This document shows, in pieces, positions 1-10,380 of a stretch of 64,000 nucleotides of DNA (its first letter is position 1; each line of letters starts with the position of its first letter). The notes beneath the pieces are model-generated. The model ran no database searches. It saw only the letters and a program-made list of their open reading frames with translations, and was not told where the DNA came from. The stretch is taken from assembly GCA_947470805.1 (NCBI GenBank), contig CANIVU010000023.1, positions 1 to 64,000 on the forward strand, given 5' to 3'. The stretch comes from Acidobacteriota bacterium (GTDB lineage Bacteria > Acidobacteriota > Terriglobia > Bryobacterales > Bryobacteraceae). A program made the translations under genes and the position numbers.

Positions 1-1307
1 AGCGTGACGAGGCCGGTGGCGTCTTCCGGAAGAATGGCGTTGATCTGGTTGGGACCGGCGTACTGGAGGCCGAGGGGGGTGACACCAGCGAGTAACTGGG
101 TGCTGGCCAGCGTGGTGGGCAGAGGGAGCGACTGGGCGGCAGCGCTTTCGGTGGTAAGAGAGGCGCCCCATAGGGTGACATACATGCCGGGGGCGAGGGA
201 GCGGGTGTACAAGGGGCCGGAGGCTGGGAGGACGGCGGCGGCGACGGGGCCGGGCTTCACAACGCTGACCGAATAGAGGCCGCCGGTGACCGATTGATTG
301 GACGTGACGTTGCCGGTGGTGAGGGCGACGGTCAGGTTTTGCGGACCGGTGGCGATGGATTCGGCGTAGTGGAAGTCCAGGACTTTGGCGAGTTGCGTGG
401 AGCCGGCGGTGACGCTGTTGACGTTAGTCAGGATGGCGTTGTCCTTATCGCGGGCGAGGACGAGGAGGCCGCCCCGGGTGGAGCCGGTGGCGTCGGCTTC
501 GAGAGAGCTGCCGAGAGTGCGCCATTCTTCGGTGCCGGAGATGAAGCTCTTGATGATGCGCCAGGAGAGGTGGTCGTCGCTATTGACGTTGGCGATGTAG
601 GGCGGGCGGGCGCAGCTGGCGGCGGCCAGGGCGAGCAGGCCGGAATCGGTGTGGCAGTAGGGGACGGTGCGGGTGCGGGCAGGGTCGCCGGCGAAGGAGA
701 GGGAGGCGGAGGGGACGGGGACAAGGCCATCGGACCCGCCGGTGACGGAGCCGGCAACGGAGATGGCGTCAACACCACGGAGATCATCACCGCCCTGGTT
801 CCAGGTGGCCAGGTCGTAGATGAAGCGGCTGCCGGGGAGGATCTGGCGGACCTGCGGATCGGAGCCGCCGAAGGCGAGGAGCGTGGGGGCAAGGCCGGGG
901 CCGAAGTGAGGCGTGGCGAGGAAGACGGCTTTGCGGATTTTGTGGTTGGCGGGAGGGAGGAAGGTGCCGGGGGTGGCCTGCTTGCCAGCAAGGTAAGAGC
1001 GGAGGATGAGGCCGCCCATGGAGTGGACGACGACGTCGACCTGCGGGGCGTTGACGGCGGCAATGCGGGTAGCGAGGGCGCTGGCGATGTTTTCGATGGA
1101 GGGGCGGGTAGAGCCGGCGGGGGCGGCGACGGCGCAGTTGTTGAAGAAAATGACTTCGCGGCCGAGATCGCGGAGCTTCTGCGGCAGCTGGCCGAAGGTG
1201 CTTTCGGCGGTGACAGCTTCGCAGGGCGGGACCTGGTAACCGTTGATGAGGACGACGGGCTGGGCGAGTGCTGGAAGGGCAAGAAGTAAAAAGTGTAAAT
1301 ACCGCAT
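1..1307 (-). CDS. Secreted lipase-like alpha/beta hydrolase with Solibacter-type C-terminal domain (3' end outside window)
   Basis: Reading leftward from the ATG at 1307, the frame stays open to the window edge, about 435 codons. It begins with a signal peptide (residues 1-15, ending ALAQ). An alpha/beta-hydrolase region follows, with the nucleophile-elbow sequence VVVHSMGGL at residues 92-100, so Ser96 is the likely nucleophile. The first glycine of the usual GxSxG is Val here. The region resembles triacylglycerol lipase/PGAP1-like esterases. After residue ~340 the protein enters a TIGR03437-like domain, recognisable from LAPGMYVTLWG and QYAGPNQINAILP. The upstream sulfatase stop is 5 bases from this start, so the two are probably co-transcribed. 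Substrate unknown; the hydrolase class is fairly secure. Confidence 0.75.
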   Translation of the reverse strand, partial: MRYLHFLLLALPALAQPVVLINGYQVPPCEAVTAESTFGQLPQKLRDLGREVIFFNNCAVAAPAGSTRPSIENIASALATRIAAVNAPQVDVVVHSMGGLILRSYLAGKQATPGTFLPPANHKIRKAVFLATPHFGPGLAPTLLAFGGSDPQVRQILPGSRFIYDLATWNQGGDDLRGVDAISVAGSVTGGSDGLVPVPSASLSFAGDPARTRTVPYCHTDSGLLALAAASCARPPYIANVNSDDHLSWRIIKSFISGTEEWRTLGSSLEADATGSTRGGLLVLARDKDNAILTNVNSVTAGSTQLAKVLDFHYAESIATGPQNLTVALTTGNVTSNQSVTGGLYSVSVVKPGPVAAAVLPASGPLYTRSLAPGMYVTLWGASLTTESAAAQSLPLPTTLASTQLLAGVTPLGLQYAGPNQINAILPEDATGLVT

Positions 1308-1311
1308 GGGC

Positions 1312-2595
1312 CTATTGGAACACGAAGGGATCGGCGGTTGCCTGGGCCCGCTCCATGAGGGCGCCGCGCATCTCGTCGGCGACCTGTTTGTGGAGGGCGG
1401 AGGGCTTGGCGAGGAGGTTGTTCACCTCGCCGGGATCCTTATCGAATTCGTAGAGCACCTGGCGGCCGGACTCCCATACGATGTACTTGTAGTAGCGGGT
1501 GCGGACGAGGCGGTAGGGCTCGACGGCGCGGGCGGGGGTGAGTGCTTCGGGGCGGCCGTCGGTCCAGGAGGCGTAGGCGTGTTCGCTTTCGGGGCGGCCA
1601 CCGGAGAGGATGGGTTTCAGGCTATTGCCGGCGAGAGGGAGAGCGGGTTTGACGCCGGCGTAGTCGAGAAAGGTGGAGGGGAGATCGACGCTGGCGACGG
1701 GGACTGGATCTTTGCCACGGGCCTTTACGAGGCCGCCGGAGACGATGTAGGGAACGCGGATGGACTCTTCCCAGGGGTGCACTTTGCCGTCGAGGCCTTT
1801 GGTGCCGCAGAGGTAGCCGTTGTCGCCGAGGAAGACGACGAGGGTGTTTGCCCACTGGCCGGAAATTTCGATGGCGTTGAGGACGCGGCCGATCTGGGCA
1901 TCCATGTGGGAGATGACGGCGTAGTAAGTGGACCAATCGAAAGGCTTGGCGTCTTTGGGATGGGCAGAGGGCGGCAGGGGGTTCTTCGGGCGATAGGCGT
2001 CCAGGGCCGTCCAGGGCGTGTGGGGCGCGTTGTAGGTGAGCCAGAGCAAATACGGACCCCGGGCGGCGCGAACAACGTCCACAGCGGCAGTGGAGAGCAG
2101 TTCGGTGATGTGACCGGGGGTGGGTTCGTCCTTGCCGTCGATGCCGTGCCGGAGGAGCGGGTCCACGTACTTGCTGCCGCCGCCGCGGAGCCAGAGAGGG
2201 GCAGAGGAGAAGCCGCAAGCTTGGGGGGTGTCGGTGATGTGCCATTTGCCGACCAGATGAGTGGCGTAGCCGGAGCGGCGAAGCTGTTCGACAACGGTGG
2301 GGCCGAGGCCGGGTTTGAAGGCGAGGGCGCCGTTGGAACGAAGGCCGTTCTGGTAGGACTCGATGCCGGAGAGGAGAATACCGCGGCTAGGGCCGCACTG
2401 GGGCGTGCTGACGATGCCGTGGGTGAAGTTCACGCCGCGTGAGGCGAGTTTGTCGAGATTGGGTGTGGAGATGTTGGGATTGCCGGCGGCGCCGAGGCAC
2501 TGGTAGTGATGATCGTCGGAGCAGATGAAGACGATGTTGGGACGGGGGGCGGACTGGAGCGCGGCGGCGGCCAGGAATTGACGGCGAGAGAGCAC
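1312..2595 (-). CDS. Sulfatase (arylsulfatase/sulfohydrolase family), exported
   Basis: A 427-residue type I sulfatase. The N-terminus SRRQFLAAAA is twin-arginine-like, implying export. Metal-binding Asp27-Asp28 (CSDDHH) and the formylglycine signature CGPSR with Cys67 are both present. Cys67 would be converted to formylglycine by a maturase not seen in this window. A GKWHI motif and a late FLGDNGY motif complete the family pattern. Sulfatases hydrolyse sulfate esters or sulfamates, and the SDDHHY start resembles N-sulfoglucosamine sulfohydrolase-like members. It precedes the lipase-like gene by 5 bases. Likely role: periplasmic or surface removal of sulfate from polysaccharides; the actual substrate cannot be read from the sequence. 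Confidence 0.9.
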   Translation of the reverse strand: MLSRRQFLAAAALQSAPRPNIVFICSDDHHYQCLGAAGNPNISTPNLDKLASRGVNFTHGIVSTPQCGPSRGILLSGIESYQNGLRSNGALAFKPGLGPTVVEQLRRSGYATHLVGKWHITDTPQACGFSSAPLWLRGGGSKYVDPLLRHGIDGKDEPTPGHITELLSTAAVDVVRAARGPYLLWLTYNAPHTPWTALDAYRPKNPLPPSAHPKDAKPFDWSTYYAVISHMDAQIGRVLNAIEISGQWANTLVVFLGDNGYLCGTKGLDGKVHPWEESIRVPYIVSGGLVKARGKDPVPVASVDLPSTFLDYAGVKPALPLAGNSLKPILSGGRPESEHAYASWTDGRPEALTPARAVEPYRLVRTRYYKYIVWESGRQVLYEFDKDPGEVNNLLAKPSALHKQVADEMRGALMERAQATADPFVFQ

Positions 2596-2610
2596 CAGAA
2601 AATGATAGCG

Positions 2611-2658
2611 AAAAAGGCGAAAGCCGCCCGGCCTCGGTTCGCGGAGGCGGGCGGCTTT
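2611..2658 (-). terminator. Intrinsic terminator of the cold-shock gene
   Basis: An 11-bp perfect stem (2620-2630 with 2648-2658, AAAGCCGCCCG/CGGGCGGCTTT) has an extra CCTC/GAGG pairing inside. On the minus strand it is followed by a short T run (2615-2611). It lies just after the cold-shock stop codon and before the sulfatase start. Confidence 0.8.
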
Positions 2659-2684
2659 CTTAAATCTCGTCTTGCGAGAGGGTG

Positions 2685-2888
2685 TTACGGACGGCCGACG
2701 TTTTCGGCTTGTAAGCCCTTCGGGCCAGTCTTGACCTCGAACTCCACCTCCGTGCCCTCATCGAGGGTCTTGTAACCATTCATTTGAATGGCGGAAAAAT
2801 GGACGAAGACGTCCTCACCGCTGGCACGCTGAATGAAGCCGTAGCCCTTCGCAGCGTTGAACCATTTCACGACACCTTTTTCTCTCAC
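2685..2888 (-). CDS. Cold-shock domain protein (CspA family)
   Basis: A 67-residue cold-shock protein that binds single-stranded RNA/DNA and acts as an RNA chaperone. RNP1 (KGYGFI) and RNP2 (VFVHF) are both intact, and GVVKWFN at the start is typical. The GTG at 2888 is chosen as start because AGGAG lies 7 bases upstream and translation from it gives the standard VREKG beginning. An in-frame ATG at 2915 would add nine residues that family members lack. It stands alone, with its own terminator downstream and about 160 bases of leader upstream. Long leaders on csp genes often carry cold regulation, but none is demonstrated here. Confidence 0.92.
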   Translation of the reverse strand: MREKGVVKWFNAAKGYGFIQRASGEDVFVHFSAIQMNGYKTLDEGTEVEFEVKTGPKGLQAENVGRP

Positions 2889-3049
2889 TACCGATCTCCT
2901 AATGCTAAACACCATGCCGCGCCATGAGCGCCGTCAGAGGTAAAACCCTTCGGCCGAATGGGGAATATGCGGATGGCTTCTTGCTCGGAGTATTTTCTCA
3001 GAAGGTCCGGCGGAAGGCAAATTATTTTTTAAGCCATTCGTAACAATTT

Positions 3050-4471
<1,422 letters not shown>

Positions 4472-4476
4472 GGTGG

Positions 4477-6987
4477 TTACTCGCGGTTGACGAATTCGTC
4501 GAGGTTCAGGAGGACGCTGGCAAGACCGGTCCAGGCGGCGTGTTCGGCGGCATCGATGCCGGGCACGGGGTGGACGGGGAGCGTCTTTTCATTGGCGAAG
4601 AGGGTGCGCTGCTGATCGAGATATTTCGACAGGCGTTCGACTTCTGCGGGGCGCGCGTCGCGGTTGAGAACGAGTTGCGCGGCGTACTGAATGCGGTCCC
4701 TGTTCACGGCCGGGCCTTCGCGGAGGAGGCGGAGGGCGAGAGTTTCGGCGGCTTCCAGGAAGACGGGATCGTTCAGTAGATTGAGCGCCTGGAGAGACGT
4801 GTTCGAGTGGCCACGGCGGCAGGCGGCGGTGGTGGAGCGAGGCGCGTCGAAGTTCATCAGCAGCGGGTACGGGGTGGTGCGCTGGAAGTGGATGTAGAGC
4901 CCGCGGCGGTACTGTTCGGTGCCAGGGCTGACTTCCCATTTCGTGCCGCGACCGTAGCCAAGCGAGGAGACGCCATCGGGCTGCGGAGGCTTGATGGACG
5001 GGCCGCCGAGCTTGGAGAGATCGAGCAGGCCGGCGGAGAAGAGGGCGGCGTCGCGAATGGTTTCGGCATTCAGGCGGACGCGCGACTGGCGGGCGAGGTA
5101 CTTGTTTTCCGGGTCCTTTTCGGCGAGTTCGGGGCGGGCGTCGGAGGACTGCTTGTAGGTGGCCGATTGGACGATTTCGCGAATGATCTGTTTGCGGCTC
5201 CAGCCTTCGTCGCGGAACTTGGCGGCGAGGTAATCGAGCAGTTCGGGGTGGCTGGGGCGGGAGCCCATGATGCCGAAGTCTTCGGCGGTTTTGACGATTC
5301 CCTGCCCGAAGAGTTCCTGCCAGATTTTGTTGACGGTAACGCGGGCTGTGAGCGGATTTTCGGGGGCGGTGAGCCAGTTGGCGAGATCGAGCCGGGTGGC
5401 GCGGGCACCTTGTTTTTTCAGCGGCGGGAGGAAGGCGGGAGCGTCGGGTTCGACGGGGATGCCAAGCTGTTTAAAGTCACCGCGGATGCGGAGATGGGAC
5501 TGCTGGGGGTTCGGCGTTTCGAGGAGCGTGTACGCCTGGGTGAGTTGCGGATAAGCGGCTTCGAGGTCCTTCAGTTTCTTGTCGAGCTCGTCGAACTTGA
5601 TGTCCTTGTACGCCTTTTGACCGATGGCGAAGTGGTAGTTGCGAATGAAGTGGGTTTCGAGAATCCGCTTTTCGCGGGCAGTGCGTTGGGCGGCGGGGAT
5701 CTTGATGATCTTGCCGCCATCGCCACCTTCGGTGAGCTTCAGGAGGCAGTCCCAGGCGAGGTCCCAATCGGTGCGGCGGCCGGGGTTCTTGAAGGCGTCG
5801 AGCATGTCGACTTCCCAGGCCGGCTGCTTTTCGCGCACTTTGTATTCGGCGATGAGGGCTTCACGTTTCTTTTCGAATTCGGCGGCTTTGCGGAGCCAGA
5901 GGCCGGTTTCGCCGGGAAGTGGCGCGTCGATGTCCTCCTCTTCGGCGTTATCGAAGAAGGCATACATCTGGTAGAAATCCTTCTGGCGGAAGGGGTCGTA
6001 CTTGTGGTCGTGGCACTGGGCGCAGCCGGTGGTGAGACCGAGCCAGACGGAGCCGACGGTGGTGGATCGGTCGGCTACATTTTCGAATCGGAACTGGTTG
6101 TTGTCGATGCCACCTTCGCGATTGGTGAGGGTGTGGCGGCTGAAGCCGGTGGCGACCTTTTGCTCGACGGTGGCGTTGGGGAGCAGGTCGCCGGCGAGTT
6201 GTTCGCGGGTGAACTGATCGAAGGGCATGTCGCGATTGATGGCATCGATGACCCAGTTGCGCCAGCGCCAGGACCACGGGCGGGCCCAATCCTTTTCGTA
6301 GCCGTCGGAATCGGCGTAGCGGGCCTGATCGAGCCAGTGACGGGCCCATTTTTCACCGAATTGAGGGGAGGCGAGGAGGCGATCGATTTGCTTGTCGTAG
6401 GCGTTGGGAGAGGCGTCGGCGAGGAACGCCTGCATTTCGGCGGGCGTGGGGGGAATGCCCGTGAGGTCGAGCGAGAGGCGGCGGAGGAGGGTGGGTTTGT
6501 CGGCTTCTTTGGAGGGAGTCAGCGATTGCTTGGCAAGGGTGGCGCGGATGAAGGTATCGATGGCACCGGCGGGTTTGCGAATCGGTTGGAAGGCCCAGTG
6601 CGAAGAGGTGGACGCGGCCTTGGCGGCGGCACGGGTGGGGTATTGGGCACCCTGGTCGATCCAGGCTTTCAGGATGGCGACTTGTTCGGCAGGCAGACCT
6701 TTGGAGCCCATGGGCATGGCTTTCAAGCCGTTGGCGCCGGTGACGCGGTGGATGAGAGGACTGTCGGCGGATTGGCCGGGGAGGATGACTTTGCCGCCGT
6801 AGCCGCCGGCGAGGGCGGAGGGGCCGTCGTCGAGACGCACGCCGGAGGTTTGCTTGGAGGGACCGTGGCAGCCGTAGCATTTGGCGGCGAGGATCGGTTC
6901 GACTTGTTTGACGAAGTCGACGGGCTGCGCGGCCAGTAAGACGGAAGCGAAAATGAGGATCGCGACGATTTGTTGCACTTCCTTCAT
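4477..6987 (-). CDS. PSCyt1/DUF1549/DUF1553 (PSD1) multidomain protein
   Basis: An 836-residue secreted protein with signal peptide at residues 1-20. The N-terminal cytochrome-like PSCyt1 domain has one CxxCH heme motif at Cys37-His41 (CYGCH). A PSCyt2/DUF1549 domain spans roughly residues 130-340 and carries a second motif, CAQCH. A C-terminal PSD1/DUF1553 domain (about 540-810) contains NPLTARVTVNKIWQELFG and STTAACRRGHSN-type signatures. Two potential c-type heme sites suggest a periplasmic redox role, but the reaction is unknown. It is the first gene of the pair with the DUF1501 protein. The start at 6987 lacks a clear Shine-Dalgarno sequence. Family assignment is secure, function is not. 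Confidence 0.92.
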   Translation of the reverse strand: MKEVQQIVAILIFASVLLAAQPVDFVKQVEPILAAKCYGCHGPSKQTSGVRLDDGPSALAGGYGGKVILPGQSADSPLIHRVTGANGLKAMPMGSKGLPAEQVAILKAWIDQGAQYPTRAAAKAASTSSHWAFQPIRKPAGAIDTFIRATLAKQSLTPSKEADKPTLLRRLSLDLTGIPPTPAEMQAFLADASPNAYDKQIDRLLASPQFGEKWARHWLDQARYADSDGYEKDWARPWSWRWRNWVIDAINRDMPFDQFTREQLAGDLLPNATVEQKVATGFSRHTLTNREGGIDNNQFRFENVADRSTTVGSVWLGLTTGCAQCHDHKYDPFRQKDFYQMYAFFDNAEEEDIDAPLPGETGLWLRKAAEFEKKREALIAEYKVREKQPAWEVDMLDAFKNPGRRTDWDLAWDCLLKLTEGGDGGKIIKIPAAQRTAREKRILETHFIRNYHFAIGQKAYKDIKFDELDKKLKDLEAAYPQLTQAYTLLETPNPQQSHLRIRGDFKQLGIPVEPDAPAFLPPLKKQGARATRLDLANWLTAPENPLTARVTVNKIWQELFGQGIVKTAEDFGIMGSRPSHPELLDYLAAKFRDEGWSRKQIIREIVQSATYKQSSDARPELAEKDPENKYLARQSRVRLNAETIRDAALFSAGLLDLSKLGGPSIKPPQPDGVSSLGYGRGTKWEVSPGTEQYRRGLYIHFQRTTPYPLLMNFDAPRSTTAACRRGHSNTSLQALNLLNDPVFLEAAETLALRLLREGPAVNRDRIQYAAQLVLNRDARPAEVERLSKYLDQQRTLFANEKTLPVHPVPGIDAAEHAAWTGLASVLLNLDEFVNRE

Positions 6988-7011
6988 AGTACCGCCGAGC
7001 CGATTGTGCCC

Positions 7012-7032
7012 GGGACGAGGGGTGCTCGTCCC
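7012..7032. other. Short hairpin between the PSD1 protein and the FAD oxidoreductase
   Basis: GGGACGAG (7012-7019) pairs with CTCGTCCC (7025-7032) around a five-base loop. The only T-rich tail is on the plus-strand side (TTGTTTTATT), although both flanking genes are on the minus strand. It may be a weak or Rho-assisted terminator or an RNA-processing site. Confidence 0.35.
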
Positions 7033-7041
7033 AGGGTTGTT

Positions 7042-8193
7042 TTATTGGGGTGGCGGATAGCCGAACCAGCGCTGGAGGCGACTGGAGCCGAAGACAGACT
7101 TTTCAGCGATGAACGCTTCGGAGGCGCCCAGGAACGATCCCGTTGGCTTGGGACCGGCGAGGAATTCCACGTCGACACGGGCGACCTGGCCACCGCCGAA
7201 CTCGAGGTAACAGGAGCCCAAAGCGCGGAAGGGGGCGGGGCCTTCCTCTCCTCGAATCTTGGCGATGATGGCCTTGGCAACGACACGGGCCGAGCTTTCG
7301 GCGAAGACGCCGGCCTTCGGAGTACCGACGCCGTTGACATCGCCGACGGCGTAAACACCCGGGAAGTTCGTTTCGAGCGTTTGCTTGTTCACGGGGACCC
7401 AGTTGTAGGGATCGGCGGACAGGCCGGACTCGACGACGACCTGGGGCACGCGATGAACAGGGATGCCGAGAAACAGCTCGTAGGGCATCTCGGTCCCATC
7501 GGTGAGGATGGCGACCTTTCGAGCCGGGTCCAGGGAGGCCACCAATTGGTCCTTGACGAAGCGGATGCCGCGATCGGCGAAGGCGCCAAGAATTGCTTGC
7601 GATGCCTCCGGCGACGGCGGAATGGGCACACCGAAGGGCATGACCACCGAAATCTCGGTCGCTTCGCGGCGGCCACGGGCGGTGAGGTAGTCGTGCAGTA
7701 GGAACGCTGTCTCACTGGGGGCAGGCGGGCACTTGAACGACTTCCCGCAGACCCCAATGATCGCCGGGCCCCGTTCGAAGCGGGGGAGAATGTCCCGCAA
7801 CGCGAAGGCGCCAGGAACCGAATAGAACTCGTTGCCGCCTTCGGCGAGCCCTAGAGTGGCGGCTACGTCGTAGTCGGCACCGAGGGCGACAACCAGCACG
7901 TCGCCCTCAAATGTGCCATCGTCGGTAACGGCCCGGCGGTTGACCGGGTCAATCGAGCGGACAGTAGTCCGCAGGAAACGAACTCCGGGTTTGACGAAGT
8001 CGCTGTATCGATTGCGGACGGCGTCGGGCAACTTGCGCCCGAACATGACGTCCAACTTGGAGAACCCGAATACAAACGAATCGCCTTTGTCGATCAGGGT
8101 CACGTCGATGGCGTCGCCGAAGGCCTCGGAAAGCATGGTGGATAGCTCGAGGCCGCCAAACCCGGCACCGAGAATCACTACGCGGGTTTTCAT
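7042..8193 (-). CDS. FAD/NAD(P)-dependent oxidoreductase, sulfide:quinone reductase-like
   Basis: A 383-residue two-dinucleotide-binding flavoprotein. FAD-binding GAGFGGLE lies at residues 8-15 and a second conserved flavin segment, GVYAVGDVNG, near residue 290. Two cysteines in GVCGKSFKCPPAP, at about residue 150, sit where SQR-type enzymes carry functional cysteines. The family moves electrons from sulfide, thiols or NAD(P)H to quinone or other acceptors. ATG at 8193 is chosen because the Rossmann fold starts there; longer in-frame versions overlap the peroxiredoxin. It begins 5 bases after the peroxiredoxin stop, so the two probably form a redox operon. The specific substrate is uncertain. 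Confidence 0.85.
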   Translation of the reverse strand: MKTRVVILGAGFGGLELSTMLSEAFGDAIDVTLIDKGDSFVFGFSKLDVMFGRKLPDAVRNRYSDFVKPGVRFLRTTVRSIDPVNRRAVTDDGTFEGDVLVVALGADYDVAATLGLAEGGNEFYSVPGAFALRDILPRFERGPAIIGVCGKSFKCPPAPSETAFLLHDYLTARGRREATEISVVMPFGVPIPPSPEASQAILGAFADRGIRFVKDQLVASLDPARKVAILTDGTEMPYELFLGIPVHRVPQVVVESGLSADPYNWVPVNKQTLETNFPGVYAVGDVNGVGTPKAGVFAESSARVVAKAIIAKIRGEEGPAPFRALGSCYLEFGGGQVARVDVEFLAGPKPTGSFLGASEAFIAEKSVFGSSRLQRWFGYPPPQ

Positions 8194-8198
8194 CGAAG

Positions 8199-8867
8199 TT
8201 AGCCTTTCCCGCCGGGCTGGGGCACGATCCGAAGATACGGCCGCGGCGCCTTCCATCCGCCGGGATAGAGCCCCTTCGCTTCTTCGTCGGAGACGGAACC
8301 GGCGATGATGACATCGTTGCCCGGAGTCCAATTCACAGGCGTCGCGACGCGGTGGCTGGCGGTCAGTTGCAGGGAATCGATGACCCGGAGAATTTCGTCG
8401 AAATTACGACCGGTCGTCATGGGATACACGATGAAGAGTTTCACGCGCTTGTCCGGGCCGATGATGAAGACGGTTCGCACGGCGGCGTTGTTGGCGGCAG
8501 TGCGGCCTTCGCAGGTCTCACCGGCGTCGGCGGGCAGCATGCCGTAGAGCTTGGAGACGCTGAGATCGGTATCGCCAATCATGGGATAGTTCGGCGCGTA
8601 GCCTTGGGTTTCCGCGATATCTTCGGCCCATTTGTGGTGATTGGTGACGGGGTCGACGCTGAGGCCGATGACCTTGACTCCGCGCTTTTCAAACTCGGGC
8701 TGGAGTTTGGCCATGTAGCCCAATTCGGTGGTGCAGACGGGCGTGAAGTCTTTCGGGTGAGAGAACAGGATTCCCCACGATTCACCCAGCCATTCATGGA
8801 AGCGGATGCGCCCCTCAGTTGTCTCAGCTTCAAAATCGGGCGCAAGCCCATTAATTTGAACTTTCAT
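8199..8867 (-). CDS. Peroxiredoxin, Prx6/1-Cys type
   Basis: A 222-residue thiol peroxidase. The peroxidatic Cys45 lies in PVCTTE, preceded by FSHPKDFTP. The C-terminal extension (TPVNWTPGND, YPGGWKAPRPYLR) marks the Prx6/1-Cys group, which reduces peroxides without a conserved C-terminal resolving cysteine. AGGAAA lies upstream of the ATG. It is the first gene of a two-gene unit with the flavoprotein, which might supply reducing power, although that link is inferred only from adjacency. Length matches the family (about 210-225). Confidence 0.95.
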   Translation of the reverse strand: MKVQINGLAPDFEAETTEGRIRFHEWLGESWGILFSHPKDFTPVCTTELGYMAKLQPEFEKRGVKVIGLSVDPVTNHHKWAEDIAETQGYAPNYPMIGDTDLSVSKLYGMLPADAGETCEGRTAANNAAVRTVFIIGPDKRVKLFIVYPMTTGRNFDEILRVIDSLQLTASHRVATPVNWTPGNDVIIAGSVSDEEAKGLYPGGWKAPRPYLRIVPQPGGKG

Positions 8868-8904
8868 TGCCTATTTCCTCTAGATGTACGTGCTGTCTAT
8901 TGCC

Positions 8905-8919
8905 GCGAAAAAGTTTCGC
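8905..8919. other. Perfect 6-3-6 palindrome between folK and the peroxiredoxin gene
   Basis: GCGAAA-AAG-TTTCGC lies 37-51 bases upstream of the peroxiredoxin start and just downstream of the folK stop. It could be an operator for the peroxiredoxin operon or a short transcription end for folK. No adjacent T run decides it. Confidence 0.4.
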
Positions 8920-8929
8920 TGACGACAGT

Positions 8930-9361
8930 TTATCCCAAGCCGTGGGCAGAAGTCATCGGGAGACGAGAAGTTATTTCGCTGAGCGGAATGAGAACGAAAG
9001 GACGTTCGTGGATGAGCGGGTGCGGGATGGTCAGGTGGGGCGTTTTCAGGCGGAGGTTGCCGAAGTAGAGGATATCGATATCGATATTGCGGGGGCCCTT
9101 GTCGATCGTCTTGACGCGGCCCATGGCGCGTTCGACGCGTTGGGTGCGACGGAGCAGTTCGATGGCGAAGTGCGGCGTTTGGGCTTCGATCACCATGTTG
9201 AGAAAGTGGGGCTGATCGAGGACGTAGGCGGGCGCGGTTTCAATGATGGAACTGCGGCGGATGGTTTCGATGCCTTCGTGTTCGAGGCGGACGATGGCTT
9301 CGTTGAGCAGCGCTTCGCGGTCGCCGAGGTTGGAGCCGAGACCGAGATAGATCGTCGTCAA
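8930..9361 (-). CDS. folK: 2-amino-4-hydroxy-6-hydroxymethyldihydropteridine diphosphokinase
   Basis: A 143-residue HPPK that transfers pyrophosphate from ATP to 6-hydroxymethyl-7,8-dihydropterin in folate synthesis. The N-terminal YLGLGSNLGDR motif and the signature RNIDIDILYFG are intact, followed by LTIPHPLIHERPFVL. Its ATG overlaps the ruvB stop by four bases (ATGA), so translation is coupled and it is the last gene of ruvA-ruvB-folK. Folate genes are not otherwise present nearby, so the link to recombination genes is one of transcription rather than pathway. Confidence 0.95.
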   Translation of the reverse strand: MTTIYLGLGSNLGDREALLNEAIVRLEHEGIETIRRSSIIETAPAYVLDQPHFLNMVIEAQTPHFAIELLRRTQRVERAMGRVKTIDKGPRNIDIDILYFGNLRLKTPHLTIPHPLIHERPFVLIPLSEITSRLPMTSAHGLG

Positions 9362-10380
9362 AAGAGGCCTGGCTGCGGTGTGGGCGGTGGAGGGATTTTG
9401 AAATATTCGAACGCGCGGCGGGTGGCGACGCGGCCGCGAGGGGTGCGATCGAGGAAGCCGAGCTGCATGAGATAGGGCTCGTAGACGTCTTCGATGGTGG
9501 CCTCTTCTTCGTCGATGGAGGCAGCGATGGTTTTGATGCCGACGGGGCCGCCGGAGTACTTTTCGAGGATCGTCATCATGATCTTCTGATCGATCTCGTC
9601 GAGGCCGAAGCGATCGACTTCGAGCATGTCGAGCGCCGTCATGGCGATGGGGTGGGTGATGTGGCCGTTGGCGCGGACCTGGGCGTAGTCGCGGACGCGG
9701 CGGAGGAGGCGGTTGGCGATGCGGGGTGTGCCGCGGGCGCGGCGGGCGATTTCCGCGGCGCCGGGTTCGTCCACTTTGATTTGAAGGAGGCCGGCACTGC
9801 GGAGAACGATGGAGGTGAGGTCGGCGATGTCGTAGGGGTTGAGCCGGAGGACGAGGCCGAAGCGGCCGCGGAGCGGGGCGCTGATGAGGCCCTGGCGCGT
9901 GGTGGCGCCGACCGCGGTGAAGCGGTTGATGTCCATGGAATGGGTCCGGGCGCCGGCGCCGGTGCCGATCATGATGTCGACACGGAAATCTTCGAGGGCG
10001 GAGTAGAGGATTTCTTCGACGTCGGGCAGGAGGCGATGAATCTCGTCAATAAAAAAGACCTGTTTATCGCGGAGGTTGGTGAGGACGCCGGTGAGATCGA
10101 GCTTCTTCTGGATGATGGGCGCGGCGGTCTGGTCGAAGGCCACTTCGAGTTCGCCGGCGATCAAGTTGGCAAGAGTGGTTTTGCCGAGGCCGGGGGGGCC
10201 GTAGAGCAGTACGTGATCGAGCGCTTCGCCGCGCTGCTTTGCGGCCTGGATGGCGATGGAGAGGTTTTCTTTGAGGCGAGCCTGGCCGGTGAAATCGGCG
10301 AGGCGGCTGGGGCGGAGGGCGGTTTCGTATTGGCGGTCGCTGTCCATGGCGGCGCCGGAGATGAGTTCGCGGTCACGCAT
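9358..10380 (-). CDS. ruvB: Holliday junction branch-migration ATPase RuvB
   Basis: A 340-residue AAA+ helicase motor of the RuvAB branch-migration complex. Walker A GPPGLGKT is at residues 61-68 and Walker B FFIDEIHRL near residue 110. The sensor and C-terminal winged-helix regions are complete, ending in GLF. Length is standard (about 335-345). Its start codon shares one base with the ruvA stop, giving the usual coupled ruvA-ruvB order. No ruvC was seen in this window. The N-terminal 10-12 residues are variable in the family, and Met12 (MDSDRQ) is an alternative start. Confidence 0.97.
   Translation of the reverse strand: MRDRELISGAAMDSDRQYETALRPSRLADFTGQARLKENLSIAIQAAKQRGEALDHVLLYGPPGLGKTTLANLIAGELEVAFDQTAAPIIQKKLDLTGVLTNLRDKQVFFIDEIHRLLPDVEEILYSALEDFRVDIMIGTGAGARTHSMDINRFTAVGATTRQGLISAPLRGRFGLVLRLNPYDIADLTSIVLRSAGLLQIKVDEPGAAEIARRARGTPRIANRLLRRVRDYAQVRANGHITHPIAMTALDMLEVDRFGLDEIDQKIMMTILEKYSGGPVGIKTIAASIDEEEATIEDVYEPYLMQLGFLDRTPRGRVATRRAFEYFKIPPPPTPQPGLF

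Noticed and set aside
294-1289. 331-codon plus-strand frame rich in Gly/Glu/Ala
   Set aside because: It is antisense to the lipase-like gene, whose frame has a signal peptide and recognisable domains; composition is typical of a GC-rich shadow.
4807-6939. 710-codon plus-strand frame opposite the PSD1 gene
   Set aside because: Gly/Glu/Val-rich with no domain; the opposite strand encodes three conserved domains over the same span.
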